DNA of 40,353 bases from an uncultured Solirubrobacterales bacterium (GTDB taxonomy: Bacteria > Actinomycetota > Thermoleophilia > Solirubrobacterales > Solirubrobacteraceae), in assembly GCA_903821395.1 (NCBI GenBank), contig CAIJLJ010000172.1:1-40353 (forward strand), given 5' to 3'. Under the pieces are notes generated by a model. It had not been told where the DNA came from. It worked only from the letters and a program-made list of their open reading frames with translations, and searched no databases. Positions 25,231-34,232 of the stretch are shown one piece after another (the stretch's first letter is position 1; each line of letters opens with the position of its first letter). The position numbers and the translations under genes were made by a program.

Positions 25231-26700
25231 TTACGGGCTACGGAGTGCTTCAACGTCGGAGGCGGCAAATCCAATCGTGTTGCGCTCCGCTTGCGCGGCT
25301 CCGCTAGCGCGCGCCTCCGCGGCGACAGCATCAGCGACGGCCGGGGCAACATCGCGGTTGAAGCATGACGGGATGATGTACTCCTCGTTTAGCTGCTCGT
25401 CGGTGACGATCTGAGCGATCGCTCGCGCTGCGGCCATCTTCATCGGCTCGGTGATCTGCTCGGCACGAACGTCGAGCGCGCCGCGGAATACGCCAGGGAA
25501 ACAGAGCACGTTGTTGATCTGGTTTGGGTAGTCGGAGCGCCCGGTGGCGATGATTCGGGCATAAGGAGCGGCCTCTTCCGGCGAAACTTCGGGATTGGGG
25601 TTCGCCATCGCGAAGATCATTGGGTCTGGCCGCATCGTCGCGAGCGCAGCAGCGTCAATCACCTTGGCGCCCGATAGTCCGATCATCAGATCGGTTCCGA
25701 CAATCGCTTCAGCTGGGCCACCAGCGATTTTCTCGGGGTTGGTGTTCTCGGCGTACCACCGCTTAATCGACGTCATTGTGCCGTCAACGTAGTCTGCTCG
25801 CTCGGTGCTGAGCGCCCCGTTTGAATCGCAGCCGATGATCTCGCGAACGCCTGCCTCGATCAGAATCTTCGTCACCGCTACGCCAGCTGCCCCGAGGCCG
25901 ATAACCAGTACGCGCAGGTCCATCAGGTCGCGGCCGGTCAGCCGGCAGGCATTCAGCAATGCGGCAAGGACGACGACTGCGGTTCCGTGCTGGTCGTCGT
26001 GGAAGACGGGAATGTCGAGAGAGGCCTTCAGCCGGTCTTCGATTTCAAAGCAGCGCGGCGCTGAAATGTCCTCGAGGTTGATTCCGCCGAAGCCAGGAGC
26101 TATCCGCTCCACCGTTGCCACGATCTCGTCGGTGTCCTTAGTGTCGAGACAGATTGGGAAGGCGTCAACGCCAGCGAACTCTTTGAACAGCATCGCTTTG
26201 CCTTCCATCACTGGCATCGCCGCGCGCGGGCCGATGTCGCCAAGGCCGAGTACTGCGGTGCCGTCACTGACGACGGCGACCGTGTTGCGTTTGATCGTGT
26301 ACTGGAAGGCGCGCTCGGGGTCTTCATAAATAGCGCTGCACACGCGCGCCACGCCCGGCGTGTAAGCCATCGAGAGGTCATCACGCGTCTTCAGTGGGTG
26401 GCGGTTGTGCTGTTCGATCTTTCCGCCGACGTGCATTTGGAAGGTGCGGTCGGTTGTGTCGATCACGCGAGCGCCTTCGATCGCCTCAATCGCTTCGACT
26501 ATCGCGGCCCACTGTTCGGAGCCAGCTGCATTGACGGTTACGTCGCGGATCAGGTGTTGGTCGGCTTCGACGAGCTCGATTGCCCCGATCGTCCCGCCGA
26601 CGTCGCCAATTGCGCTCGCGACCCGTCCGAGCATTCCGGGGACGTCCTCGATCTCAATTCGGATCGTGAGGCTGTATTGGGCTGAGGGAGTTGTACTCAC
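25231..26700 (-). CDS. NAD-dependent malic enzyme with N-terminal ACT domain
   Basis: The enzyme oxidatively decarboxylates malate to pyruvate, linking the TCA cycle to pyruvate. The 489-residue protein starts with a regulatory ACT domain (about residues 8-85, SLTIRIEIEDVPGMLGRVASAIGDVGG), suggesting amino acid or other small-molecule control. The catalytic part shows LSMAYTPGVARVC (catalytic Tyr), VSDGTAVLGLGDIGPRAAMPVMEGKAMLFKEF (catalytic Lys), FGGINLEDISAPRCFEIE and PVFHDDQHGTAVV (metal binding), then a Rossmann domain with VIGLGAAGVAV and the MANPNPEVSPEEA loop. It is of the short bacterial type. GTG 26700 is chosen for the TACACT -10 box 8 nt upstream. It is divergent from polA. Confidence 0.95.
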   Translation of the reverse strand: MSTTPSAQYSLTIRIEIEDVPGMLGRVASAIGDVGGTIGAIELVEADQHLIRDVTVNAAGSEQWAAIVEAIEAIEGARVIDTTDRTFQMHVGGKIEQHNRHPLKTRDDLSMAYTPGVARVCSAIYEDPERAFQYTIKRNTVAVVSDGTAVLGLGDIGPRAAMPVMEGKAMLFKEFAGVDAFPICLDTKDTDEIVATVERIAPGFGGINLEDISAPRCFEIEDRLKASLDIPVFHDDQHGTAVVVLAALLNACRLTGRDLMDLRVLVIGLGAAGVAVTKILIEAGVREIIGCDSNGALSTERADYVDGTMTSIKRWYAENTNPEKIAGGPAEAIVGTDLMIGLSGAKVIDAAALATMRPDPMIFAMANPNPEVSPEEAAPYARIIATGRSDYPNQINNVLCFPGVFRGALDVRAEQITEPMKMAAARAIAQIVTDEQLNEEYIIPSCFNRDVAPAVADAVAAEARASGAAQAERNTIGFAASDVEALRSP

Positions 26701-26708
26701 GGAGCGGG

Positions 26709-26714
26709 AGTGTA
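26709..26714 (-). promoter_or_regulatory. -10 box TACACT for leaderless malic enzyme gene
   Basis: Reverse-strand TACACT ends 8 nt before the GTG at 26700. It lies 38 bp from the divergent polA -10 box in the 66-bp intergenic region. Confidence 0.4.
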
Positions 26715-26752
26715 TGAAGGTTGGCGGGCCACCGGCGTGCCGACTGCTGCGG

Positions 26753-26758
26753 TAGCGT
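26753..26758 (+). promoter_or_regulatory. -10 box TAGCGT for leaderless polA
   Basis: TAGCGT ends 8 nt before GTG 26767, supporting that start over an upstream ATG at 26722 or earlier in the same frame. Confidence 0.4.
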
Positions 26759-26766
26759 CAGCAGTC

Positions 26767-29376
26767 GTGGCTAAGACGCTCTATCTGATCGATGGCAACA
26801 GCCTTGCCTACAGGGCCTTCTTTGCCTTGCCCGACACAATCTCAACCTCGAAGGGGCAGCCAAGCAACGCGATCTTCGGCTTCGCTTCGATGCTCGTAAA
26901 GCTCTTCACCGAGTACGGCAACAACCCAACGATCGTCTGCTGGGATCGCGGCAGCTCAGGGCGAAAGGAGCTCGACCCGCGCTACAAGGCCAACCGCCCG
27001 TCGAAACCTGACCTACTCCGTGAGCAGTGGCCTCATTTCGCGCCGATCGTTGAGGCGTTTGGTTGGCACAATGTGCACGTCGACGGTTTCGAGGCCGACG
27101 ACGTGATCGCGTCGCTTGCGGAGATCGCTCGAACCGCTGCAGACCCTGTCCCGGTTGTGATCGTCACCGGCGACCGCGACTCATTTCAGTTGATCGACCC
27201 TGAAGGTCGCGTGACCGTGATGGCAACGGCGCGCGGGATCACAGAGACGAAGTTCTACGACTACGAGGGCGTGATCGAGCGTTACGGAATCGCACCGGAG
27301 CTGATCCCCGACTTCTACGGACTGAAGGGTGATTCATCCGACAACATTCCCGGCGTTCCAGGGATTGGTGACAAGACCGCCGCCTCGTTGCTGCAGGAGT
27401 TCGGATCGCTCGAGAAGATCCTCACCAGCGTTGACGAGATCAGCGGCGCCAAGCGCAAAGAGAACCTGACCAACTTCGCCGCCGACGCCCGGCTCAGCAA
27501 AGAGCTGGCGACAATTCAGCGTGACGTGCCGCTTGAAGTCGACCCGCTCGCAATCGCGGCGGAGGAGAGTGAGCCGAGCCGCGCCAAGCTACGCGAAGTT
27601 TTCATCGAGTTCGAGCTGCGCGATCCGCTGCGGCGGATTGAGGCAGAGCTTGGGCCACCGGAGGATGGCGCCGAAGAAGAAGTGGCGCCGGCTATCGAGG
27701 CGTTGCCTGCATTGACTGTCACGGTCGAAGTCAGCTCGCTCGCCAAGGCCGTCGCGCTGGGCAAGTCGAGCGAGCCGCTGGCGATTGCGGTGGCCGCCCC
27801 TGAGATGGAAGACGGCGAGCTTTTCGCCCGTGAGCAAGAGTGGCGCTTCGCCGCTTATTGCGACGGGCAGGCCGTTGTCGGTGAGCTGACCGATCCGGCC
27901 GAACTAGTGGCGACGCTTGGCGATCGGTCGGTGATTGTCCACGACGCGAAGGCGCTGGGCGTGGTGCCGGCGGTCGTCTCACACGACACCCTGTTGGCTG
28001 CGTATCTGCTCGAGCCCTCGCGCCGCAGCTTCGTCCTCGATGAGCTCTGCGAGGAGGCCGGGATCGCAATCACGCTCGACGATGACAGTGCGCGCGCGGC
28101 AGCCCTAACGGCGCTGCTTGCCGCGCGGCAGCGGCTAATGCTTGAGGAGCGCGGAGAGCTCGATCTGCTCGACGAGATTGAGCTGCCGCTAATTCCTATT
28201 CTCCGTTCGATGGAGGTTGCGGGAGTACGCCTCAATACCGACACGCTCGCCGAGATTGCGGACCGTGTGCGGACCGAAATCGCATCGCTCGAAAAGCAGA
28301 TCTGGGATTTGGCGGGCGAGGAGTTCGTCATCGCGTCGCCGCAGCAGCTAAGCGCGATTCTGTTCGGGAAGCTCGGACTAACGAAGAAGCGCAAAGGGAA
28401 GACCGGTTACTCAACCGACGCCCGCGTCCTCCAATCAATCCGTCACGAACACGAGATCATCCCGGTCGTGGAGCGGTGGCGTGAGCTGAACCAGCTTTCA
28501 AAGACCTACCTCGAGGCGCTCCCGTCACTCGTCGACGGGAAGAGCCGCATCCACACCACCTTCGTGCAGGCGGCGACTGCAACCGGCCGCCTGGCGTCGA
28601 TCAATCCGAACATGCAGAACATTCCAGTCCGTACCGAGCTCGGGCGCGAGATTCGCGGCTGCTTTGAAGCGGCACCGAAGTTGCAGCTGCTCTCGGCCGA
28701 CTACTCGCAGGTTGAACTCCGCCTGCTGGCGCACGTCGCCGAGGAGCAGGTGCTGATGGACATCTTCAGCGCTGGCGAGGATGTCCACACCGCGACTGCG
28801 CGAGAGGTGTTTGGCGTTTCCGACGGTGAAATTGATTCTGGAATGCGCTCAAAGGCAAAGATGATCAATTACGGGATCGTCTATGGACTGGGTGATTACG
28901 GACTAGCCGACCGGCTCAACATCTCGCGCGGCGAGGCGCGTGAGTTCATCGATGCCTACCTAAGTCGGTTCGGAAAAATTCGCCACTTCATGGATCAGAC
29001 GGTTGAAAAGGCGACCGATGAGGGATTCGTGACAACGCTCTTTGGGCGCCGGCGCAACATTCCTGAGCTGCGCTCCACGAACGGGCAAACGCGGGCGATG
29101 GGGGAGCGGCTGGCGCTAAACACGATCGTCCAAGGCACCGCTGCGGACGTGATGAAGCTCGCGATGATCGAGGTTGCGGCGGCGCTGAACGCGACCGACC
29201 TAAAGACCGAGATGATCCTCACAATTCACGACGAATTGCTCTTCGAAGGGCCAAAATCAGAGCAGAAAGCGCTGAGCGAGCTAGTCGAAGTAGGGATGAT
29301 TGCGCCTTGGGGAGAGCGCCAGCCGCCGTTGGCCGTTGATATCGGCACGGGACGAACGTGGCTGGAAGCGAAGTAA
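26767..29376 (+). CDS. polA: DNA polymerase I
   Basis: PolA fills gaps and removes RNA primers during replication and repair. The 869-residue protein has an N-terminal 5'-3' nuclease (LIDGNSLAYRAFFALPD, DGFEADDVIAS, VTGDRDSFQL, GLKGDSSDNIPGVPGIGDKTA), a middle 3'-5' exonuclease-fold domain, and the polymerase domain with motif A (SADYSQVELRLLAHVA), motif B (RSKAKMINYGIVYGLGDYGLADRL region) and motif C (TIHDELLFE). The usual proofreading carboxylates are missing from the middle domain (AIAVAAPEME where DTET is expected), so proofreading is probably absent, as in mycobacterial and Bacillus homologues. Start GTG 26767 (VAKTLYLIDGN) is set by the -10 box; the frame is open upstream to a non-homologous extension. 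rpsA follows after 21 bp. Confidence 0.97.
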   Translation: MAKTLYLIDGNSLAYRAFFALPDTISTSKGQPSNAIFGFASMLVKLFTEYGNNPTIVCWDRGSSGRKELDPRYKANRPSKPDLLREQWPHFAPIVEAFGWHNVHVDGFEADDVIASLAEIARTAADPVPVVIVTGDRDSFQLIDPEGRVTVMATARGITETKFYDYEGVIERYGIAPELIPDFYGLKGDSSDNIPGVPGIGDKTAASLLQEFGSLEKILTSVDEISGAKRKENLTNFAADARLSKELATIQRDVPLEVDPLAIAAEESEPSRAKLREVFIEFELRDPLRRIEAELGPPEDGAEEEVAPAIEALPALTVTVEVSSLAKAVALGKSSEPLAIAVAAPEMEDGELFAREQEWRFAAYCDGQAVVGELTDPAELVATLGDRSVIVHDAKALGVVPAVVSHDTLLAAYLLEPSRRSFVLDELCEEAGIAITLDDDSARAAALTALLAARQRLMLEERGELDLLDEIELPLIPILRSMEVAGVRLNTDTLAEIADRVRTEIASLEKQIWDLAGEEFVIASPQQLSAILFGKLGLTKKRKGKTGYSTDARVLQSIRHEHEIIPVVERWRELNQLSKTYLEALPSLVDGKSRIHTTFVQAATATGRLASINPNMQNIPVRTELGREIRGCFEAAPKLQLLSADYSQVELRLLAHVAEEQVLMDIFSAGEDVHTATAREVFGVSDGEIDSGMRSKAKMINYGIVYGLGDYGLADRLNISRGEAREFIDAYLSRFGKIRHFMDQTVEKATDEGFVTTLFGRRRNIPELRSTNGQTRAMGERLALNTIVQGTAADVMKLAMIEVAAALNATDLKTEMILTIHDELLFEGPKSEQKALSELVEVGMIAPWGERQPPLAVDIGTGRTWLEAK

Positions 29377-29382
29377 TACCGC

Positions 29383-29388
29383 TAACCT
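29383..29388 (+). promoter_or_regulatory. -10 box TAACCT for leaderless rpsA
   Basis: TAACCT ends 9 nt before the rpsA ATG at 29398 in the 21-bp polA-rpsA gap. No Shine-Dalgarno sequence is present. Confidence 0.4.
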
Positions 29389-29397
29389 TGCCCTTCA

Positions 29398-30852
29398 ATG
29401 ACAACCACATCTACCGACCAGTCCCCTGAAATCGACGTTGAATCGCATGTTGTTCCCGGAAGCGACGGGATGCTGCTTGAGATCGACGGGCAGATCGTCC
29501 CTAACTACGCAGCAACCTTCACGACATTCAATGAAGGTGAGGTCGTCTCCGGCCGCGTAGTCCAGATCGACAAAGACGAAGTACTCGTTGATGTCGGCTT
29601 CAAGAGCGAGGGAGTAATCCCCTCGGCCGAGCTTTCGATTCGTAAGAACATCGATCCCGGCGAAGAGGTTGAGCTGGGTGAAGAGATCGACGTGCTGGTC
29701 CTCACGAAAGAGGATCAAGAAGGCCGTCTGATCGTTTCCAAGAAGCGCGCGCGCTTCGAAAAGGCGTGGCGCCGCATAGAGGCCGCCGCCGAGACCGGCG
29801 AAGCTGTCGAGGGCACGGTAATCGAGGTCGTCAAGGGCGGCCTGATTATTGACCTCGGTATCCGCGGCTTCCTGCCCGCGTCGCTGGTTGACATCCGCCG
29901 CGTAGCCGAACTCGACGAGTTCCTCCATACAAAGATCATCTGCAAGGTGATTGAGATCAACCGTCAACGCAACAACGTCGTTCTCTCTCGCCGCGCCGTC
30001 CTCGAAGAGGCGCGCAAGGGTCAGCGCCAAGAGATTCTCGATCAGCTCCAGCCAGGGCTCGTAGTCGAAGGCCAGATTTCCAACATCGTTGATTTCGGAG
30101 CGTTCGTTGACCTCAACGGCATCGACGGACTGATCCACATCTCGGAGATTTCGTGGTCGCACGTCAATCACCCCAACGAGGTGCTTGAGATCGGCCAAAC
30201 CGTTCAGGTCAAGGTTCTCGAGATTGATCGCGACCGCCAGCGCATTTCGCTGGGGCTCAAGCAGACTCAGGACGATCCATGGCAGCGCGTTGTCGATACC
30301 TACAACATCGGCGACGACCTCGAAGGAACTGTCACAAAGGTCGTCACCTTTGGCGCGTTCGTTGAGATCCTCGACGGTGTTGAGGGACTCGTCCACATCT
30401 CCGAGCTTGCCGCTCACCACGTTGAGAACCCGCGTGAGGTCGTACAGCCGGGCGACGAGATCAAGGTCAAGGTGCTCGAAGTAGATGACGAGCGCCGCCG
30501 CCTTTCGCTCTCGGTCAAGCGTGTTGAAGGCCAGATTCTTTCAGCCCACACCGGGAACCTTGAGTTCCCCGAAGAAGACGCCGCGATTGAGGCTCCTGCA
30601 GACCTCGTAGTGCCGGTTGTCGACGAGGAGCTGCTCGCAGCCGCCGCGCCGGCAGGGGCGGCAGCTGAAGCCGAAGTCGTAGCCGAAGCCGAAGCCGAAG
30701 AGATTGAGGCAGAGGCAGCGGTTGAAGCAGAGGTCGAGGCGGAGGTCGAAGCCGAGCCCGCGGCAGATGAGACTGGGCCGGATGCGGAGGCAGAGCAGGT
30801 CGCCGACGCTGACGCTGACGCCGACGCCGCGCCTGCCGACCCGCAGGCCTGA
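29398..30852 (+). CDS. rpsA: 30S ribosomal protein S1
   Basis: A 484-residue RNA-binding protein that helps recruit mRNA to the 30S subunit. It carries four S1 (OB-fold) repeats, at about residues 46-116, 133-200, 219-290 and 304-375; the third and fourth have the best motifs (VDFGAFVDLNGIDGLIHISE and VTFGAFVEILDGVEGLVHISE). Four repeats is the usual actinobacterial form, against six in E. coli. From about residue 390 it has a low-complexity acidic tail rich in Ala, Glu, Asp and Val, common in actinobacterial S1. The ATG is placed by the VVPNYAATFTTFNEGEVV context and the TAACCT box. coaE begins within or just after its 3' end. Confidence 0.96.
   Translation: MTTTSTDQSPEIDVESHVVPGSDGMLLEIDGQIVPNYAATFTTFNEGEVVSGRVVQIDKDEVLVDVGFKSEGVIPSAELSIRKNIDPGEEVELGEEIDVLVLTKEDQEGRLIVSKKRARFEKAWRRIEAAAETGEAVEGTVIEVVKGGLIIDLGIRGFLPASLVDIRRVAELDEFLHTKIICKVIEINRQRNNVVLSRRAVLEEARKGQRQEILDQLQPGLVVEGQISNIVDFGAFVDLNGIDGLIHISEISWSHVNHPNEVLEIGQTVQVKVLEIDRDRQRISLGLKQTQDDPWQRVVDTYNIGDDLEGTVTKVVTFGAFVEILDGVEGLVHISELAAHHVENPREVVQPGDEIKVKVLEVDDERRRLSLSVKRVEGQILSAHTGNLEFPEEDAAIEAPADLVVPVVDEELLAAAAPAGAAAEAEVVAEAEAEEIEAEAAVEAEVEAEVEAEPAADETGPDAEAEQVADADADADAAPADPQA
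30652..30849 (+). repeat. Low-complexity Ala/Glu/Asp-coding repeat at the rpsA 3' end
   Basis: Imperfect short repeats of GCCGAA, GAGGCA, GAGGTC and GACGCT units encode the AEAE, VEAEVE and ADADAD runs of the acidic S1 tail. This is a likely site of slippage and length variation. Confidence 0.6.
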
Positions 30853-30868
30853 AGCTGGCGGCGCTGCG

Positions 30869-31471
30869 CTGACTGAACCAGCCCGCGTCCCGTTCGTTGG
30901 CCTGACCGGGGGCATGGGGTCGGGCAAAAGCACTGCGCTCAGCGCCCTTGGGCGACTGGGAGCGGTCACACTCTCGACCGACGCCGTAGTCCATTCGCTC
31001 TACAGCGACCAGCAGGTCGTTGATCGGGTTGTTGATCGCTGGGGATCGTCGGTTGCGCCGGGAGGGGCTGTTGATCGGGCAGCGCTAGCACGCGTAGCTT
31101 TTGCGGACGACGTCGAGCGAGCTTGGCTAGAGCAGCTGATCTGGCCGTTGGTCGGTGCCGAAGTGGTCGCCTTCCGCGAAGGTTCGCTCTCCCACCAGCC
31201 GCTGCCTCGCGCCGCCGTAGTCGAGACGCCGTTGCTCTTCGAAGCCGGTATGGATCAGATCTACGACGCGACGGTTGCTGTAATTGCAAGCGAAGAACTG
31301 CGTAGCGAGCGTGCCGCTAAGCGCGGCCATGAGGCAGCTGATGAGCGCCACGCGCGACAGCTCAGCCAGGCGGAGAAAGCTGAGCGCGCGACGTACGTCG
31401 TGATCAATGATGGGACGACTGAGGAGCTGGAGCGCGAGCTTGCCACGATTCTTGATCGGCTCGGGCAGTGA
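30869..31471 (+). CDS. coaE: Dephospho-CoA kinase
   Basis: CoaE phosphorylates dephospho-CoA, the last step of CoA synthesis. The protein shows VPFVGLTGGMGSGKSTALSALGRLGA (P-loop), LSTDAVVHSLYS, the lid region RWGSSVAPGGAVDRAALARVAF, and VVETPLLFEAGMD followed by QLSQAEKAERATYVVINDG. Its start is uncertain. There is no ATG, GTG or TTG in frame between the rpsA stop and the P-loop. CTG 30869 gives the expected N-terminus (TEPARVPFVGLTGG) and 200 residues. The nearest canonical start, ATG 30782, would add 29 Arg-rich residues read out of frame through the S1 tail. Non-canonical CTG with reinitiation after rpsA is my best guess. It overlaps the next gene by 4 nt. Confidence 0.85.
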   Translation: MTEPARVPFVGLTGGMGSGKSTALSALGRLGAVTLSTDAVVHSLYSDQQVVDRVVDRWGSSVAPGGAVDRAALARVAFADDVERAWLEQLIWPLVGAEVVAFREGSLSHQPLPRAAVVETPLLFEAGMDQIYDATVAVIASEELRSERAAKRGHEAADERHARQLSQAEKAERATYVVINDGTTEELERELATILDRLGQ

Positions 31472-32043
31472 CCTCCCGGGTCGCTGGTCCGCGGCTCGTT
31501 GCGCTTATTGGGCTGGTGCTCGCCTCGCTGACAGTTGCAGCTTGCAGCAGCGTCAACGATTCAGTCACCGGCGTCGACTATCCCCTTCGGCACGCATCGA
31601 TAATTCGTGATCAGGCCGCAAAGAAAGGGCTCGACCCCGCGCTGATTGCCGCGGTCATCTTCGCCGAGTCTCACTTTCGCCCGGGGCAGGTCTCGTCGGC
31701 CGGGGCTGAAGGTCTGATGCAGATCACACCGGAGACGGCGCGCGACATCGCCCGGCACTCGGGCGGCACCGCCTTTACGGTCGCCGACTTGGCTACACCG
31801 AAGGTCAACATCTCGTACGGGTCGTACCTGTTGCGTGATCTGATCGCTCGCTACAACGGCAACATCGTCGCGGCGCTTGCCGCCTATAACGCTGGGCCAG
31901 GAAATGTTGACCGCTGGGGAGGCTCCGCGCTGACGGTCGAGCAGATTCCGTACGCGGAGACGAAGGCTTACGTCAAAGAGGTTCTAAACGCCCAGGACGA
32001 GTATCGACGTCGCTATGCCAGCGAGCTCGGTCCAGCGCCCTGA
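31468..32043 (+). CDS. Lytic transglycosylase, SLT-domain lipoprotein
   Basis: A 191-residue exported murein lyase. The signal peptide ends in the lipobox VAAC (Cys26), predicting a lipoprotein on the outer face of the membrane. The SLT domain has the catalytic glutamate at Glu67 (FAESHFRPGQVSSAGAEGLMQITPETA) and the AYNAGPGNVDRW motif with a C-terminal YVKEVL. It cleaves the glycan strands of peptidoglycan to form 1,6-anhydro-MurNAc ends. GTG 31468 overlaps coaE (GTGA), so it is co-expressed with coaE. Short size and a lipid anchor suggest local wall remodelling; the specific role is unknown. Confidence 0.92.
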   Translation: MTSRVAGPRLVALIGLVLASLTVAACSSVNDSVTGVDYPLRHASIIRDQAAKKGLDPALIAAVIFAESHFRPGQVSSAGAEGLMQITPETARDIARHSGGTAFTVADLATPKVNISYGSYLLRDLIARYNGNIVAALAAYNAGPGNVDRWGGSALTVEQIPYAETKAYVKEVLNAQDEYRRRYASELGPAP

Positions 32044-32051
32044 GCTGAAGA

Positions 32052-32057
32052 TACCCT
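32052..32057 (+). promoter_or_regulatory. -10 box TACCCT for leaderless uvrB
   Basis: TACCCT ends 6 nt before GTG 32064. No LexA-type inverted repeat (CGAAC-N4-GTTCG) is visible near it. Confidence 0.4.
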
Positions 32058-32063
32058 TGGTCG

Positions 32064-34094
32064 GTGCCTCCGTTCCGCCTCGACAGTGCCTTCACGCCAG
32101 CTGCGGATCAGCCGGCCGCGATCAATGCGATCGCGGCAGCTATAGAGGCGGGCGATTCCACCACCACATTGCTCGGGGCCACGGGAACCGGCAAGACGAT
32201 GACGATGGCCGGCGTTGTCGAGCGCGTCCAGCGCCCTACCTTGGTCATGGCCCACAACAAGACGCTCGCAGCCCAGCTGTGTAACGAGTTCCGGACCTTC
32301 TTCCCGGACAATGCAGTCGAGTATTTCGTCAGCTACTACGACTATTACCAGCCGGAAGCGTACGTCCCGTCGAAGGACCTCTTCATCGAGAAAGACTCGG
32401 CGATCAATCAGGAGGTTGACCGGCTTCGTCACGCCGCGACGGCGGCACTGTTCGCCCGCCGCGACGTTCTAATAGTTGCGAGCGTCTCCGCGATTTACGG
32501 AATGGGCTCGCCGGAGACGTATGACAACAACGTCCAAATACTTCGCCAAGGGGAGAGCGTTGATCGTGACGCACTCCTGAGGAAGCTGGTCGCTATTCAG
32601 TACACGCGCAACGACGTCGCTCTGACTCGCGGCACATTTCGCGTCCGCGGCGAGGCACTTGAGGTTTTTCCTGCCTACGCTGAAAGCGCCTACCGCGTGA
32701 CGCTGTTTGGCGACGAGGTTGAGCGGCTGCAGCAATTCGACCCGCTCACCGGCGAGCTGATCGAGGATGGCCTCGAGCACATAGCTGTTTGGCCCGCAAC
32801 GCACTACAACGTTGAAGAAGGCAGCCTTGATGCTGCGGCCGACGAGATCAGCCGCGAACTCGAGGAGCGCTGCGCCCAGCTCGAAGCCGAGGGGAAGCAG
32901 CTCGAACCGCTGCGGCTCCGGCAGCGCACCCAGTACGACATCGAGATGATGCGCGAGGCTGGTTTTTGCAGTGGGATCGAGAATTACTCACGGATCCTCG
33001 ACGGCCGCAAGCCGGGCGAGCGCCCGTACTGCCTGATCGATTACTTCCCAGAGGACTTCATCTGCTTCATCGACGAGTCGCACCAGACAGTCCCGCAGAT
33101 CGGCGCGATGTACAAGGGCGACCGCAGCAGAAAGCAGACGCTCGTTGACTACGGCTTCCGGCTGCCAAGCGCGATGGATAACCGGCCGCAAACGTTTGAA
33201 GAGTTCCGTTCGATCACTCCGCAAATTGTGTTTGTCAGCGCTACCCCTGGCGGCTATGAGCGTGAAAACTCTGGTCTGATCGCAGAGCAGATTGTTCGGC
33301 CGACCGGAATCGTGGACCCGGTTGTAGAAGTTCGTGAGACGCTCAACCAGATCGACAACCTGCTCACCGAGATCAAACAGCGGGTCGATTTAGGCGAGCG
33401 TACGTTGGTGACTACGCTGACGAAAAAGATGAGCGAGGACCTAACCGACTACCTCGTCGAGATGGGGGTTCGTGTTCGTTATCTCCACAGCGACGTCGAC
33501 ACGCTCGAGCGAATCCAGATCATCCGTGACCTGCGCCTTGGTGAGTTCGACGTGCTCGTTGGCGTGAACCTGCTCCGTGAGGGGCTTGACATTCCCGAGG
33601 TGTCGTTGGTCGCGATCCTCGATGCTGACAAGGAGGGCTTCCTGCGCGGGGAGACTTCACTGATTCAAACAATCGGTCGCGCCGCACGCCACGTTGACGG
33701 CACCGTCGTGATGTATGCCGACCGTGAGACCGACTCAATGAAGACGGCGATCTCGGAGACCAACCGCCGTCGCGAGATCCAGCTCGCCCACAACGAGCGC
33801 TACGGCATCACTGCTGCGTCGATCACCAAGGGCGTTAGCGACATCGCAGAATTTCTTCAGGCTGAAAGTAAGACGCCGAAGAAGGGGCGCCGCGGAGCGA
33901 AGGCTGACGCGACAGCTCATGCGCCGGACGAGCTAGAGAAGGCGATCGTGACGCTCGAGGAGGAGATGCTCGCAGCCGCAGAGGAGCTCCGTTTTGAGCA
34001 CGCGGCCCGGTTGCGCGATGAGTTGCGCGACCTTAAGCGCCAGCTTGATGGGCTCGAAGCAGCGGGGCTGCGTCCGCAGCCAGCAGCCGACTGA
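32064..34094 (+). CDS. uvrB: Excinuclease ABC subunit B
   Basis: UvrB is the helicase-like damage-verification subunit of nucleotide excision repair, loaded by UvrA and then joined by UvrC. The 676-residue protein has Walker A GATGTGKT at residues 38-45, the beta-hairpin region [21 protein letters not shown], the DESH helicase box, [40 protein letters not shown] and QTIGRAARH. It ends in a UVR domain ([32 protein letters not shown]) for contact with UvrC. GTG 32064 gives the known N-terminus. uvrA lies 1.8 kb downstream with two unrelated genes between. Confidence 0.98.
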   Translation: MPPFRLDSAFTPAADQPAAINAIAAAIEAGDSTTTLLGATGTGKTMTMAGVVERVQRPTLVMAHNKTLAAQLCNEFRTFFPDNAVEYFVSYYDYYQPEAYVPSKDLFIEKDSAINQEVDRLRHAATAALFARRDVLIVASVSAIYGMGSPETYDNNVQILRQGESVDRDALLRKLVAIQYTRNDVALTRGTFRVRGEALEVFPAYAESAYRVTLFGDEVERLQQFDPLTGELIEDGLEHIAVWPATHYNVEEGSLDAAADEISRELEERCAQLEAEGKQLEPLRLRQRTQYDIEMMREAGFCSGIENYSRILDGRKPGERPYCLIDYFPEDFICFIDESHQTVPQIGAMYKGDRSRKQTLVDYGFRLPSAMDNRPQTFEEFRSITPQIVFVSATPGGYERENSGLIAEQIVRPTGIVDPVVEVRETLNQIDNLLTEIKQRVDLGERTLVTTLTKKMSEDLTDYLVEMGVRVRYLHSDVDTLERIQIIRDLRLGEFDVLVGVNLLREGLDIPEVSLVAILDADKEGFLRGETSLIQTIGRAARHVDGTVVMYADRETDSMKTAISETNRRREIQLAHNERYGITAASITKGVSDIAEFLQAESKTPKKGRRGAKADATAHAPDELEKAIVTLEEEMLAAAEELRFEHAARLRDELRDLKRQLDGLEAAGLRPQPAAD

Positions 34095-34126
34095 GCGCCC
34101 AAAAAGCGTTGCAGCAGGGGGACTTT

Positions 34127-34175
34127 GGTTAGCGGTTGGCTGGCGCCCAGCCACCCTTATGCGGCCCGCCTAACC
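34127..34175 (+). terminator. Nested inverted repeats downstream of uvrB, possible terminator
   Basis: Inner hairpin: TGGCTGG-CGC-CCAGCCA (34137-34153), 7 perfect base pairs. Outer stem: GGTTAG.CGG (34127-34135) pairs with CCGCCTAACC (34166-34175), 9 bp with one bulge. No U-tract follows, so this may be a GC-rich actinobacterial-type terminator. Confidence 0.45.
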
Positions 34176-34206
34176 GGCGCGCTTGACCGATTGCCGGTGC
34201 TACCTT
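34173..34206 (+). promoter_or_regulatory. Control region of the glycoside-hydrolase-like gene
   Basis: ACCGGC (34173-34178) and GCCGGT (34193-34198) form a perfect inverted repeat with TTGACC (34183-34188) in its loop. TACCTT (34201-34206) is a possible -10, but its spacing to TTGACC is only 12 bp, so the exact promoter is unclear. Confidence 0.25.
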
Positions 34207-34232
34207 TAGCTCTCTAGGAACTCGAAGTAGCA

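Noticed and set aside
29395-30420. Long open frame on the reverse strand opposite rpsA (341 codons)
   Set aside because: It mirrors the codon bias of rpsA, has no recognisable motif and low-complexity hydrophilic sequence, and rpsA itself is certain. Long antisense frames are common in GC-rich coding DNA.
32044-32063. LexA/SOS box before uvrB, and likewise before uvrA (35819-35904)
   Set aside because: No CGAAC-N4-GTTCG-type repeat is visible, so SOS control is not supported here.
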